Shown here in pieces: positions 32,876 through 41,696 of a stretch of 48,945 nucleotides of DNA; position 1 is the first letter of the stretch; every line of letters begins with the position of its first letter. Source of the DNA: Bacillus sp. MUM 116 (GTDB taxonomy: Bacteria; Bacillota; Bacilli; Bacillales; Cytobacillaceae); contig NZ_MLYR01000033.1 in the NCBI RefSeq assembly GCF_001866655.1, positions 1-48,945 of the forward strand, in the 5' to 3' direction. The position numbers were made by a program, and so were the translations under genes. The notes under the pieces were generated by a model. That model saw nothing but the letters and a program-made list of their open reading frames with translations, did no database searches and was not told the DNA's origin.

Positions 32876-34285
32876 ATGAAACCAGAAGCTACTATAGGTA
32901 CTAATAAGGTACAATCCGAACATGAATTTAAAAGAGTACTTGGACTTCCTTCACTTGTTTTTTTCGGATTAGCTTTTTTGATCCCTACAACGATATTTGA
33001 TATGTATGGCGTTGTTTCCAATTTAACACATGGAATGTTTTCTTTAACTCACGCGATCACTGCATTGGCAATGCTATTTACTGCATACAGCTACGGCCGT
33101 ATGGCATCTGCCTTTCCAATATCCGGTTCTGCCTATACCTATGTCCAAAAAGCAATGAATCCTTATATAGGATTTTTGACAGGCTGGACTGTTATGATGG
33201 ATTATCTTCTCGTTCCAATGCTGTCCTATATCTTCGCCTCAAATTATATGGCCGCACTTTTTCCTTCTATACCAAAATGGGTATGGATAATTGGATTTAC
33301 CCTTTTAGTGACAACAGTAAGTTATATCGGTATTAATGTAACGGCATGGGTTAACAATACAATTGTTCTTATTCAGCTTTCCATTGTACTTATTGTCGTG
33401 TTTTTCTTAATTAAATATATTTCTGGCGGAGGCGGAGCAGGAACGTTTTTTGACTTGAATGCGTTTGTGAACTTAAGCGAAATCGCCAAACCAGATGTAG
33501 GCTGGAATGTAATTTTTGTAGGCTCTTCCGTTCTAGTATTATCCTATTTCGGTTTTGATGCCGTAACGACCGTTGCTGAAGAAGCGATTAATCCGAAAGT
33601 GAATATCGCAAGAGCTGCCTTAATTATTTGTGGTGGTGTCGGGATATTGTTCGTTGCTGTCTCTTATTTAATGATGCTCGCTTGGCCAACTGCCTGGAGT
33701 GAATTTGCTGATGTAAATGTTGGATCGCTTGAACTATTTAAAAAAATAGGGCTAGGCATACTGGCAGTTATCTATCCGTTTTTTACTGTGATAGGAGCAA
33801 TCGCCGGTCCATTGGCAGGACAGACTTCTTGCTCACGCATGTTGTATAAAATGGGCCAAGAAAGAGTGCTGCCAAAGAAATTTTTTGGATATATCAATCC
33901 AAAAACGGCAACGCCAACAAATAATATTTTATTAATTGGAGTCGTCAGCTTAAGTGCTTTGTTCTTTGATTTAACAACAGCGATTTCTCTTGTAAACTTC
34001 GGTGCTTTGTTTGGCTGTTTTCTCGTCAATTTATCGGTTATTTTTCATTATTTTGTGAAACAGAAAAGGCGAAAAGGGGTAAACGTTCTTCGTTATCTAG
34101 TAGCTCCGGCCATTGGTGCTTTCGCAATTTTGTTTTTCATATATAAATTGGATGCATATGCAAAAACTGCAGGATTAATTTGGTTAGCAATTGGTTTCAC
34201 TTATCTTGCATTAAATACTAATTTCTTTAAAAAACTTCCTCCAGAATTGAATCATGACTCAAATAAATATATTGAACAAGGGTGA
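32876..34285 (+). CDS. APC-superfamily permease, paralogue 2
   Basis: A 469-residue, 12-helix transporter, same length as and very similar to the permease at 23793 (for example EFKRVLGLPSLVFFGLAFLI against EFKRVLGLPSLVFCGLAFLV, and the common tail NFFKKLPPEL). Conserved APC motifs SYGRMASAFPISGSAYTYVQ and GPLAGQTSCSRMLYKMG are intact. It is in one unit with the GntR regulator and amidohydrolase 2, which supports uptake of that enzyme's substrate. GGGGGCCAG lies 6-10 bases before the ATG. The duplicated permeases under different regulators may serve different but related ligands or conditions. Confidence 0.87.
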   Translation: MKPEATIGTNKVQSEHEFKRVLGLPSLVFFGLAFLIPTTIFDMYGVVSNLTHGMFSLTHAITALAMLFTAYSYGRMASAFPISGSAYTYVQKAMNPYIGFLTGWTVMMDYLLVPMLSYIFASNYMAALFPSIPKWVWIIGFTLLVTTVSYIGINVTAWVNNTIVLIQLSIVLIVVFFLIKYISGGGGAGTFFDLNAFVNLSEIAKPDVGWNVIFVGSSVLVLSYFGFDAVTTVAEEAINPKVNIARAALIICGGVGILFVAVSYLMMLAWPTAWSEFADVNVGSLELFKKIGLGILAVIYPFFTVIGAIAGPLAGQTSCSRMLYKMGQERVLPKKFFGYINPKTATPTNNILLIGVVSLSALFFDLTTAISLVNFGALFGCFLVNLSVIFHYFVKQKRRKGVNVLRYLVAPAIGAFAILFFIYKLDAYAKTAGLIWLAIGFTYLALNTNFFKKLPPELNHDSNKYIEQG

Positions 34286-34292
34286 AGAGATT

Positions 34293-35510
34293 ATGATTAC
34301 ATCCTATTGGTTAACGAATGTTCTACTTGAAAGTGGCTTTCGCTACAAAGATAACGCTATTGTGGAAACGATTACAGAAGTATGTCATATTCGCATTGAG
34401 AACGGCATAATAAAGGAAATTGCTTCAGCGAATAATTTACCAGCCGACGATTTACCAAAGAAAGATGCAAAAGGGTTTCTAATGCTCCCTTCTTTTAAAG
34501 ATATGCACATCCATTTGGATAAAACATATTTTGGCGGCCCATGGAGGGCATGTACCCCATTTGTCGATGTTTTTGGACGTTTGGAAGAAGAGAAGGAACT
34601 GATTCCTCGCTTACTACCTGTCACGAAGGAGAGAGCTGAAAAAATTCTGGATCTCCTTTTGCAAAACGGGACAACCCATATCCGTGCTCAATGCAATGTT
34701 GACCCAATTAGCGGGATAAAGAATCTAGAGGCTGTTCTGGAAACTTTAGAATCCTATAATGGAAAACTCTCATATGAGCTTGTTGCGTTTCCGCAACATG
34801 GCCTATTACGCAGTGAATCGGTTGATCTAGTAAGAGAAGCTTTACTTAGAGGGGCAACGCATGTTGGAGGTGTTGATCCTGCAACAGTGGATGAAAATAT
34901 TGAGGAATCCCTTGAAACGATGTTTGAGTTGGCAGTGGAAGCTGACGCTAGTATAGATTTGCATTTACACGATCCCGGCCATCTGGGGATCTTTACGATG
35001 AAACGATTGGCAAACCTTACCGAAAAAGCTGGCTGGCAGGGAAGAGTATCGATTGGACATGCTTATGCACTTGGTGATGTTTCTTTAGAGGTGGCAGAAG
35101 AAACGGCTGAATTATTGGCGAATGCCGGAATTTCCATTGCTTCTTCCATGCCTATTGATGTTTCTGCACCTCCGATTCCTTTACTTCATCAAAAAGGAGT
35201 AAAAGTCTCACTTATCAATGATAATATTACCGATCATTGGGACCCTTTTGGTACAGGTGACGTGCTTTATAAGGCTAGTTTGATGGCAGAACGATTCTCT
35301 TGGATAGACGAGCTATCATTGGCAAAGGCACTTTCGTTTATTACCGATAAAACACCGCTTAATTCAAATGGAACACGTGTATGGCCTAGAGCAGGAGATC
35401 AAGCTGATGCTGTATTCGTTGAGGCGAGCTGTTCTGCTGAGGCAATCGCAAGGAGAGCTAGACGCCATGCTGTAATATATAAAGGGAATTTCGTTTTCGG
35501 ATCCATATAG
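34293..35510 (+). CDS. cytosine-deaminase-like amidohydrolase, paralogue 2
   Basis: A 405-residue enzyme homologous over its full length to that at 29222 (shared SYWLTN/IYWLTN start, FPQHGLLR, GGVDPATVD, VFVEASCSAEAIARRA). Metal ligands: MHIHLDKT (His72, His74), DLHLHD, GHAYALGD and Asp in INDNITD. Two differences from paralogue 1 are notable: RTHVDLYP becomes RAQCNVDP, losing a His that is otherwise well conserved, and GCDNIFD becomes INDNITD. Both share Asp where E. coli CodA has its catalytic Glu. The substitutions probably alter specificity. The ATG at 34293 has GGGTGAAGAG before it; it follows the permease stop by 7 bases. Confidence 0.84.
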   Translation: MITSYWLTNVLLESGFRYKDNAIVETITEVCHIRIENGIIKEIASANNLPADDLPKKDAKGFLMLPSFKDMHIHLDKTYFGGPWRACTPFVDVFGRLEEEKELIPRLLPVTKERAEKILDLLLQNGTTHIRAQCNVDPISGIKNLEAVLETLESYNGKLSYELVAFPQHGLLRSESVDLVREALLRGATHVGGVDPATVDENIEESLETMFELAVEADASIDLHLHDPGHLGIFTMKRLANLTEKAGWQGRVSIGHAYALGDVSLEVAEETAELLANAGISIASSMPIDVSAPPIPLLHQKGVKVSLINDNITDHWDPFGTGDVLYKASLMAERFSWIDELSLAKALSFITDKTPLNSNGTRVWPRAGDQADAVFVEASCSAEAIARRARRHAVIYKGNFVFGSI

Positions 35511-35580
35511 TTGGATTCGTGAAAAGTTCCGAAAATTCCCAGTTATCTTATGCCTATTGTCAAAACGTTCCGCGTTTACT

Positions 35581-35647
35581 TATATGAAAAACTTAAGTAA
35601 AACTTAGTTTTTTTATATTTTTCCTATTGTTATTCTTATGTTAGCAT
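35581..35647 (+). promoter_or_regulatory. shared island promoter element, copy 4
   Basis: TATATGAAAAACTTAAG at 35581, palindrome ACTTAAGT inside, oligo-T tract and TATATTTTTC, then TG-T-TAGCAT at 35639-35647, again at the 54-base offset. The nearest downstream gene is the FtsZ paralogue at 35929. Confidence 0.72.
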
Positions 35648-35782
35648 ATTACTAAATGTATTTAATTCTAATAATGTTTATTGATTTAATGATGGAATTT
35701 TCTTGGAATCAGAAGTAGGGATCCCCTTTTTTGGGTGTCGAATCCTTCCGGCTTTTTTAGCGAAGAGTGGTAAGATTCAATG

Positions 35783-35839
35783 AAAGGCATTGTCTTTAGC
35801 AACTTCCTTTACGGGACTGCTAACGACAATGCCTTTTTC
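35783..35839 (+). terminator. strong hairpin terminator or attenuator before the FtsZ paralogue
   Basis: AAAGGCATTGTC (35783-35794) pairs with GACAATGCCTTT (35825-35836), extended inward by TTAGCA / TGCTAA, with five T at the 3' side. It should end transcription of the amidohydrolase 2 unit; it also separates element copy 4 from the gene at 35929. Confidence 0.75.
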
Positions 35840-35928
35840 GTTAGCTGGTCTAAATGAAATAAATGCTTTAGATAGTAGAATGAATAGTTTAAAAAAGGTA
35901 ATTTCGAGGAGCTTGGAGGAACAGTAAG

Positions 35929-36894
35929 ATGGGGTTTGTTACAAGAGTAAATTCATTAGTCAACATGAAAGTAATCGGTGTTGGAGGCGGAGGAAATAAC
36001 GCTGTTAACCGTATGATTGAACATGGAGTTCAGGGTGTAGAATTTATTGCTGTTAATACAGATGCACAAGTTCTTAAATTATTAAAAGCAGAGATCAAGA
36101 TACAAATCGGTGTAACATTGACAAAAGGATTAGGAACAGGGGCAAATCCAGAAGTAGGTAAAAAAGCAGTTAAAGAAAGCAGGGGGCAGATCCAAGAAGT
36201 ATTAAAAGGCACAGACATGGTATTTGTTACAGCCGGAATGGGCGGCGGTACAGGAACGGGTGCTGCCCCTGCTATAGCTCAAATTGCTCGTGATCTTGGC
36301 ATACTGACCATTGGAATTGTAACACTTCCATTTTCATTTGAGGGCCGTAAACGTGCAAAACAAGCGGCTAGCGGAATCGCCTTATTGAAGAAAGCAGTGG
36401 ACACATTAATTGTTATTCCAAACGATAGCTTATTGAAGATTATACATAAAAATACACCCATAGTTAAAGCGTTTCGAGAAGCGGATAATATTCTTCGTCA
36501 AAGTATCCAAGGTATTTCTGATTTAATAGCTGTACCCGGTTTAATCAACATTGATTTTGCTGATGTACAAACGATCATGTCCAATAAAGGAACTGCCTTT
36601 ATAGGAATTGGCAGCGCAACAGGTAAAGACCGCGCAGCTGAAGCTGCAAAGAAAGCTATTTCCAGCCCGTTACTTGGTACTTCTATTGATGGAGTTCAAG
36701 GTGTGCTAATGAAAGTCACAGGGGGCACTAATTTAAGTCTATATGAAGTACAAGAGGCAGCCAATATTGTTACTTCTTCTGCAAGCAGCGAGTTAAATAT
36801 GATTTTCGGTTCTGTCATTGATGAGAATTTAAAAGATGAGATTATAGTAACCATTATTGCTACTGGTTTTAATAATCAGGAGGTTCCATTATAA
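35929..36894 (+). CDS. short FtsZ paralogue (tubulin-like GTPase)
   Basis: A 321-residue protein very similar to Bacillus FtsZ over its GTPase core: [20 protein letters not shown], tubulin signature GGGTGTG (105-111), NTDAQ, and the T7 loop with Asn207, Asp209 and Asp212, which completes the GTPase site of the next subunit. It ends right after the core ([13 protein letters not shown]). The variable linker and the conserved C-terminal peptide that binds FtsA, SepF, EzrA and ZapA-type partners are missing, some 60 residues less than Bacillus FtsZ. PNDRLL is changed to PNDSLL and the usual TRPF reads TLPF. GGAGG precedes the ATG. Standing alone among catabolic genes, outside any division cluster, it is a second FtsZ, probably able to polymerise but not tied to the divisome. 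Role unknown. Confidence 0.9.
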   Translation: MGFVTRVNSLVNMKVIGVGGGGNNAVNRMIEHGVQGVEFIAVNTDAQVLKLLKAEIKIQIGVTLTKGLGTGANPEVGKKAVKESRGQIQEVLKGTDMVFVTAGMGGGTGTGAAPAIAQIARDLGILTIGIVTLPFSFEGRKRAKQAASGIALLKKAVDTLIVIPNDSLLKIIHKNTPIVKAFREADNILRQSIQGISDLIAVPGLINIDFADVQTIMSNKGTAFIGIGSATGKDRAAEAAKKAISSPLLGTSIDGVQGVLMKVTGGTNLSLYEVQEAANIVTSSASSELNMIFGSVIDENLKDEIIVTIIATGFNNQEVPL

Positions 36895-36966
36895 AGAACA
36901 TAGTAAAGATAATTTAAATATTCGTAAATATTTTTAAATTAAATTATTCTGATATTTTTTATAATT

Positions 36967-36993
36967 AAAAAAACAAGCGGTCTTTGTTTTTTT
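36967..36993 (+). terminator. weak A/T-stem hairpin after the FtsZ paralogue
   Basis: A run of A with CAA, then GCGGTC, then TTTG and a T-run. The stem is almost only A-T, so termination is probably partial. Confidence 0.4.
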
Positions 36994-37048
36994 AGTGCTA
37001 TCAATGCTAGTAAAAGATACTTTTAAGAGAATTAAAGGAGGATGTATT

Positions 37049-37249
37049 TTGAAAATCATCAATATATTGGCGATCATTCCGTTCATTGGCCTGCTTGGAG
37101 GAATTCCTTTTGTAAATAAAGTTAACCCTTATATTTTGGGATTACCTTTTTTTCTTTTTTGGATTGTTTTATGGGTGGTTATTACATCGGGGATTTTGGC
37201 GGTTATATTTAAACTAGACCCTAGAAATAGGAGGGGAAATGAATCATGA
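37049..37249 (+). CDS. DUF3311 small membrane protein (symporter partner)
   Basis: A 66-residue protein with two membrane helices (INILAIIPFIGLLGGIPFV and LGLPFFLFWIVLWVVITSGI). The G-L-P-F-F-x-F-W-x-x-x-W pattern is the DUF3311 hallmark; such proteins are regularly encoded just before SSS-family symporters (as YhjC before YhjB in Bacillus) and are thought to be accessory subunits. The TTG at 37049 has AAGGAGG 6-8 bases upstream. Its stop overlaps the next start (ATGA). Confidence 0.87.
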   Translation: MKIINILAIIPFIGLLGGIPFVNKVNPYILGLPFFLFWIVLWVVITSGILAVIFKLDPRNRRGNES

Positions 37250-38721
37250 ATGCAGCATTACTTATTATAATTGCTTCTATAGTTTTTGCCCTTACCATTG
37301 GTATTCGAGCGCGTAAAGGTAAAGATATGGACCTAGAACAGTGGACAGTTGGAGGTCGTGGCTTTGGAACCGTTTTTATCTTTTTGTTAATGGCAGGTGA
37401 AACGTATTCCACTTTTACCTTTTTAGGTGGAAGCGGTTGGGCATATGGCAGAGGCGGCCCTACTTTATATATTTTAATATATGGTACATTGGCATTGATT
37501 ATGTCATATTGGTATGTTCCCGCTATTTGGCGATATGCAAAAGAAAAGAAGCTAATGTCACAATCGGACTTCTTCGTTAGTAAGTATAATAGTCCATACT
37601 TAGGTGTCCTTGTGTCAATTGTGGGTGTTGCTGCTGTCATCCCCTATCTGGTTCTTCAATTGAAAGGTTTGGGGAGTATTGTATCAGAGGCATCTTACGG
37701 AGCGATTTCACCCACGGTAGCGATTTGGATTGCGGTTATTGTTCTTACCATTTATGTGATGATCTCAGGAATCCATGGTTCTGCCTGGACGGCGGTTGTT
37801 AAAGATATTCTAATCCTAGGAGTTACCGTATTTTTAGGTATCTATTTACCGTTCCATTATTATGGCGGGTATCAGCACATGTTTGAAGCGATCGAAACAG
37901 CAAAGCCAGGTTTTTTAACTTTGCCTAGCCAGGGATTAAGCATATCATGGTTTATCTCTACGGTTTTATTAACTTCTCTTGGTTTTTATATGTATCCGCA
38001 TGCATTTAGCGCAATTTATTCAGGAAAAAGTGAAAAAACGTTCCGTAAAAATACAATCATTATGCCATTATATCAACTTATCTTACTCTTTGTGTTCTTT
38101 GCCGGCTTTGCTGCTATTCTTCAAATTCCCGGCTTGAAGGGGGATGAGGTTGATTTATCTTTATTACGTCTCTCTAAACTAGCTTTCGATCCATGGGTAA
38201 TGGGAGTAATTGGTGCTGCAGGAGTGCTCACAGCCTTAGTACCAGGTTCGATGCTATTAATGTCTGCGGCTACTTTGCTGTCCAAAAATGTCTATGGTGT
38301 ATTTGTGCCTTCAGCTACTGATAAACAAATTGTAAGTTTAGCTAAGTATTTAGTACCTGTCGTTGCTCTTGTTTCATTATTTTTTACGTTTAAAAGCGGT
38401 ACGATTGTCGCTTTATTATTAATGGGGTCCAGTATGGTTACACAGTTGTTTCCAGCTATGATATTTAGCTTAATGAAGAATAATTTCGTGACGAAGCAAG
38501 GGGCATTCGCAGGAATCATTATGGGGGAAGCTACGGTAGCATACATTACCCTTTCAAAAACCACTATTGGAAATCTGTTTCCTTTACTTAATCAGTGGGT
38601 GAAGGATATAAATGTCGGGTTCATAGCACTTACGATAAATGTAATCGTTATGATCGTTGTAAGTGTGGCCACAAAGAATTATAGTGTTTCTAAAAATAAG
38701 ACTGAACAAATTGCATCATAA
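37246..38721 (+). CDS. sodium:solute symporter (SSS family)
   Basis: A 491-residue protein with about 13 membrane helices. AGETYSTFTFLGGSGWAYGRG resembles the first transport helices of PanF/YhjB-like SSS members; WFISTVLLTSLGFYMYPHAFSAIYSGKSEK and AAGVLTALVPGSMLLMSAATLLSKNVY supply the conserved loop and helix 8-9 signatures. It co-translates with the DUF3311 protein and is ended by the terminator at 38739. Sodium-driven uptake of an organic acid, ureide or similar solute is expected. The PucR-type regulator is convergent downstream. Confidence 0.88.
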   Translation: MNAALLIIIASIVFALTIGIRARKGKDMDLEQWTVGGRGFGTVFIFLLMAGETYSTFTFLGGSGWAYGRGGPTLYILIYGTLALIMSYWYVPAIWRYAKEKKLMSQSDFFVSKYNSPYLGVLVSIVGVAAVIPYLVLQLKGLGSIVSEASYGAISPTVAIWIAVIVLTIYVMISGIHGSAWTAVVKDILILGVTVFLGIYLPFHYYGGYQHMFEAIETAKPGFLTLPSQGLSISWFISTVLLTSLGFYMYPHAFSAIYSGKSEKTFRKNTIIMPLYQLILLFVFFAGFAAILQIPGLKGDEVDLSLLRLSKLAFDPWVMGVIGAAGVLTALVPGSMLLMSAATLLSKNVYGVFVPSATDKQIVSLAKYLVPVVALVSLFFTFKSGTIVALLLMGSSMVTQLFPAMIFSLMKNNFVTKQGAFAGIIMGEATVAYITLSKTTIGNLFPLLNQWVKDINVGFIALTINVIVMIVVSVATKNYSVSKNKTEQIAS

Positions 38722-38738
38722 CGTTCATAAACCTTTTG

Positions 38739-38776
38739 TTTAGGAGCCTCTCAAAATAATTTTTGAGGGGCTCTAA
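38739..38776. terminator. bidirectional terminator between symporter and PucR genes
   Basis: TTTAGGAGCCTCTCAAAA and TTTTGAGGGGCTCTAAA pair with a short AT loop; one G-T pair. Confidence 0.85.
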
Positions 38777-38792
38777 ACAATTTCATTTCTTC

Positions 38793-40490
38793 TTAAAGAT
38801 TTTTATTTAAAAGTCTAAAAATCTTTAAAGCCAATTGTATTTGTAATAATTCCTCTGAGTTTTTCAAATCGGTGTTTAATATCTCCTTAATCTTCTCGAT
38901 TCTATAAATAAGCGTGTTTCGATGTAAAAACATCGTTTTTGCAGTTTCACTTATATTAAGATTATTCATAAAATAATTCTCTAATGTAATGAGATAGCCT
39001 GTCCCGTGTAGTTTATCATGTTCAAAAATCTTACCAAGCCGTTTTATGAAAAAGTCTTCTAACTCCATGTCCTTTATATTAGAGTCTAAGAAGTGATAAA
39101 CGGTATGATCCTCAAAATGAGAAATTCCACCTTTATCACCGAATTTTTGCATTAATCGAATGGATTCATTGGCTTCAGAAAAACTCTTGTGAAGGGACTC
39201 AATTGTTTTGTATTGTCTGCCTATACCTACTAAAAAGGTTGTATTATTAATTTGATCTTCCAGAGATTTGTAGACCAGATTGGCAAATGCTTTTGCTTCA
39301 TTAATTGTAATTGGGGTTCTTTTTTCATTTTGTCCAATTAAAATGATCATTCGATTATTTCTATGGAAGCAGGTAATTTCTCCTTGTGTTTCACTTGCTT
39401 GCTCATAAACTATATTCACACATTTTCTAGTCGTATTTTCCAATTTATATTTTCTCGTTACCATGTCTTTATATTGCTCAAGTTCAGGAGAGTCAATATT
39501 TATCACAATGCAGTAATACCTATAATTTGAATTTAGTCCGTGAAATTCACAAAGGGTATGAATGGTATCGCTGGATGTAATTTTTCCAGTTAATAAATCA
39601 TCGAAAAATTCCTGGCGTATTTTTAATTTAACATCTTCGATTTCCTTTGCTCGAATCCTTTCAAGTGCCATAATCGTGGAAGCTTGTTCAAGAACAATAT
39701 AATCAAATTCTAATAAATCACTGACCGTTTCCCAAACGACAATATACCCATATATACTGTTTGCAACCGCCACGGGGAGAATACGACATTTTATTTCTAA
39801 GTCCTCTAAAGAATAAATCCGTTTTATTGGTTTGTTGATTTCACTAATATTAATTGGAATAGAATCAGTAAATTCCTTCCGGAATGCCGTTCTATTTTTA
39901 ACTAGGTTAAAACAGTAAGCTAAAGGCACTCTGTTTTCTACGTGTTCTGTGTAATGAAGTAGCTTCCAATCCTGATCTAAAATGAGAATTGGATTGTTTA
40001 CTGTTTCAGAAATCATAGAAGAAATCCTTTCAATTCCTCCGCCCTCAAGCGCAATTCTAAATAAGATATTATGCATATCTAATGTTTTTCTATTTAATAA
40101 ATCGTATCTTCCAGATGCTTTTTCATTAATAATTGAAATTACATTTGATAAAGTATATTCAATAGGCAATTCTATAAGAGGCAGTCCATATTTATTTGCT
40201 TGATCAATCATATTTTGCGGTAAAGTGTCAAAATACCGCTTCATTTTTATAACTAGTCCTGAACAGTTTATTTCTGCAAGCTCTTTAATGATTCGGTTTT
40301 GTAATGCTTCATTATCCTTGAAAATATATCCCGTAGATAAGAGTAATTCATTTGGAGAAAGCCAGTCGAATGCATCTGGATTCTCCATAATATTTACGAG
40401 GGAAATTACATTATTAACTCCTTTTTCTCCCGCCACTATTTTTAAACCATCCAGCGCTTTTATTTCGAATAGGTCATTTATTGTAAGCAA
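38793..40490 (-). CDS. PucR-family transcriptional regulator
   Basis: A 565-residue protein. The N-terminal PucR domain (LTINDLFEIKALDGLKIVAG, then VNNVISLVNIMENPDAFDWL, LLLSTGYIFKDN) is followed by a GGDEF-like fold and a C-terminal PucR helix-turn-helix (LNISETAKTMFLHRNTLIYRI). B. subtilis PucR controls purine and allantoin catabolism, and this protein has the same domain order and length. Start is the TTG at 40490 with AAGGAGTG upstream; ATG at 40517 is the alternative. It is divergent from the allH-fdrA-allG operon and convergent to the symporter, so those are the likely targets. Confidence 0.88.
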   Translation of the reverse strand: MLTINDLFEIKALDGLKIVAGEKGVNNVISLVNIMENPDAFDWLSPNELLLSTGYIFKDNEALQNRIIKELAEINCSGLVIKMKRYFDTLPQNMIDQANKYGLPLIELPIEYTLSNVISIINEKASGRYDLLNRKTLDMHNILFRIALEGGGIERISSMISETVNNPILILDQDWKLLHYTEHVENRVPLAYCFNLVKNRTAFRKEFTDSIPINISEINKPIKRIYSLEDLEIKCRILPVAVANSIYGYIVVWETVSDLLEFDYIVLEQASTIMALERIRAKEIEDVKLKIRQEFFDDLLTGKITSSDTIHTLCEFHGLNSNYRYYCIVINIDSPELEQYKDMVTRKYKLENTTRKCVNIVYEQASETQGEITCFHRNNRMIILIGQNEKRTPITINEAKAFANLVYKSLEDQINNTTFLVGIGRQYKTIESLHKSFSEANESIRLMQKFGDKGGISHFEDHTVYHFLDSNIKDMELEDFFIKRLGKIFEHDKLHGTGYLITLENYFMNNLNISETAKTMFLHRNTLIYRIEKIKEILNTDLKNSEELLQIQLALKIFRLLNKNL

Positions 40491-40814
40491 TTTTTTCACT
40501 CCTTCGTCAAAAAACATTGTGCATATTGCCTAAATGTGTTTAAGTCTTTTTGGTTCAGGTATACAATGACGATTTTATTCGTTCTATCTAAAATAAGTAA
40601 TGTAAGGTTGAAGATTCTTCTACACCTACTTTAATTTTAGCAATCTTACGAAATATATTAAACCCTGTGTATCCATAAAATAAGCAGGGAAGTTAGGCGG
40701 AATTAAAGCCTTAAACCATTTCTTAAAATAAAGGGGGCATTTAGGCATTAATCACAAGCATGCTCTATACAAAAGTATTTGATTTATGTACATTCCAGAT
40801 CAGAGGTGACTCTA
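40491..40814. other. divergent control region between the PucR gene and the allH operon
   Basis: Contains TTGGTTCA at 40550-40557, near the TTGGTTAA core of the published PucR box, with a weak flank match. No shared island element is present, which suggests that this operon belongs to PucR. No gene supported. Confidence 0.35.
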
Positions 40815-41696
40815 GTGATATTTGCAAAATCTGGTGATGTTGATTTTATCCAAAGAGTTAATACTTCAAAATTAAGTGGATTTATCCATAGTACATTTAA
40901 CAGAACGTTTAATTTTTTTTGCCGAGAAAATGGTGAACTATATACCATTGCTAGCAGTCAGATGGATAATGGACCCAATACGATCGTAATAGAAGAGAAC
41001 TCTTTTGAAAAGCTGAATTTAGAAGTAAACGACATTGTCTACAGTAACCATCACATTCTATACATTGCAGATAAAATGGCTATTACGTTAGAAAGGGTCG
41101 AAAATTGGGAGAGTATTTTGCCAACATACCCTGAAGATTTGAATAGCTTGAAAATCAATTTAAATAAGATGAAGAGTTATATTGACATTCATGGTAAAAG
41201 CGGAGGAATTAAGAAAGCATTATCCCAGACCCCTTTTGAAAAAGAAATGTCTAATCTGCTTGAAAAAAGAACAAATCTGCTTTTTAGTGAACTGTTAAAG
41301 AATCAAATGCCCAATGCATTACAGCATGCGGTTTCATTAATAGGTCTTGGACCCGGATTAACCCCCTCAGGGGATGATTTCCTAGTCGGGTTATTTACTA
41401 TTTTAAATATGAGGAACAGTCCTTTCAAACCCGATAATTTTTTTTGTGAAGAAGTAGTTAAAAAGGCAAAAAGCTTAACAAATGATATCAGCTTTATGGC
41501 GCTGAAAAAGGCGTCTAGAGGTCAGGTAAGAGAGTCTATAATTGCTTTAGTCCAATCCTTAATAAATGGTAAAGAAAATGAGCTTATTCTCTCTTTAAAA
41601 AATGTATTAAATATCGGTTCTTCGTCCGGAACAGATATAGCCTTAGGGTTAATCTGCGGACTTGAAGTTAATCTAATTGCAGGAGGTAAAGTATGA
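40815..41696 (+). CDS. allH: DUF2877 protein, AllH-like carbamoyltransferase subunit
   Basis: A 293-residue protein. The motif SLIGLGPGLTPSGDDFLVGL at about two thirds of the length is diagnostic of DUF2877/YlbF; SSSGTDIALGLICGLE closes it. In E. coli, AllF (FdrA), AllG (YlbE) and AllH (YlbF) together form oxamate carbamoyltransferase, which makes carbamoyl phosphate and oxamate from oxalurate. The GTG at 40815 has GAGGTGA 5 bases upstream; a TTG at 40779 would add 12 residues without a clear site. The stop overlaps the FdrA start by 4 bases. Its substrate here may differ, since no allantoin pathway genes are in the window. Confidence 0.82.
   Translation: MIFAKSGDVDFIQRVNTSKLSGFIHSTFNRTFNFFCRENGELYTIASSQMDNGPNTIVIEENSFEKLNLEVNDIVYSNHHILYIADKMAITLERVENWESILPTYPEDLNSLKINLNKMKSYIDIHGKSGGIKKALSQTPFEKEMSNLLEKRTNLLFSELLKNQMPNALQHAVSLIGLGPGLTPSGDDFLVGLFTILNMRNSPFKPDNFFCEEVVKKAKSLTNDISFMALKKASRGQVRESIIALVQSLINGKENELILSLKNVLNIGSSSGTDIALGLICGLEVNLIAGGKV

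Larger units (their letters stand above)
35511..35928. other. intergenic region upstream of the FtsZ paralogue
   Basis: Holds shared element copy 4, then a strong hairpin at 35783. If transcription starts at element 4 (about 35655) the hairpin is inside the leader of the FtsZ-like gene. No gene supported. A second weak promoter may lie between the hairpin and 35929, but I do not see a convincing one. Confidence 0.5.
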
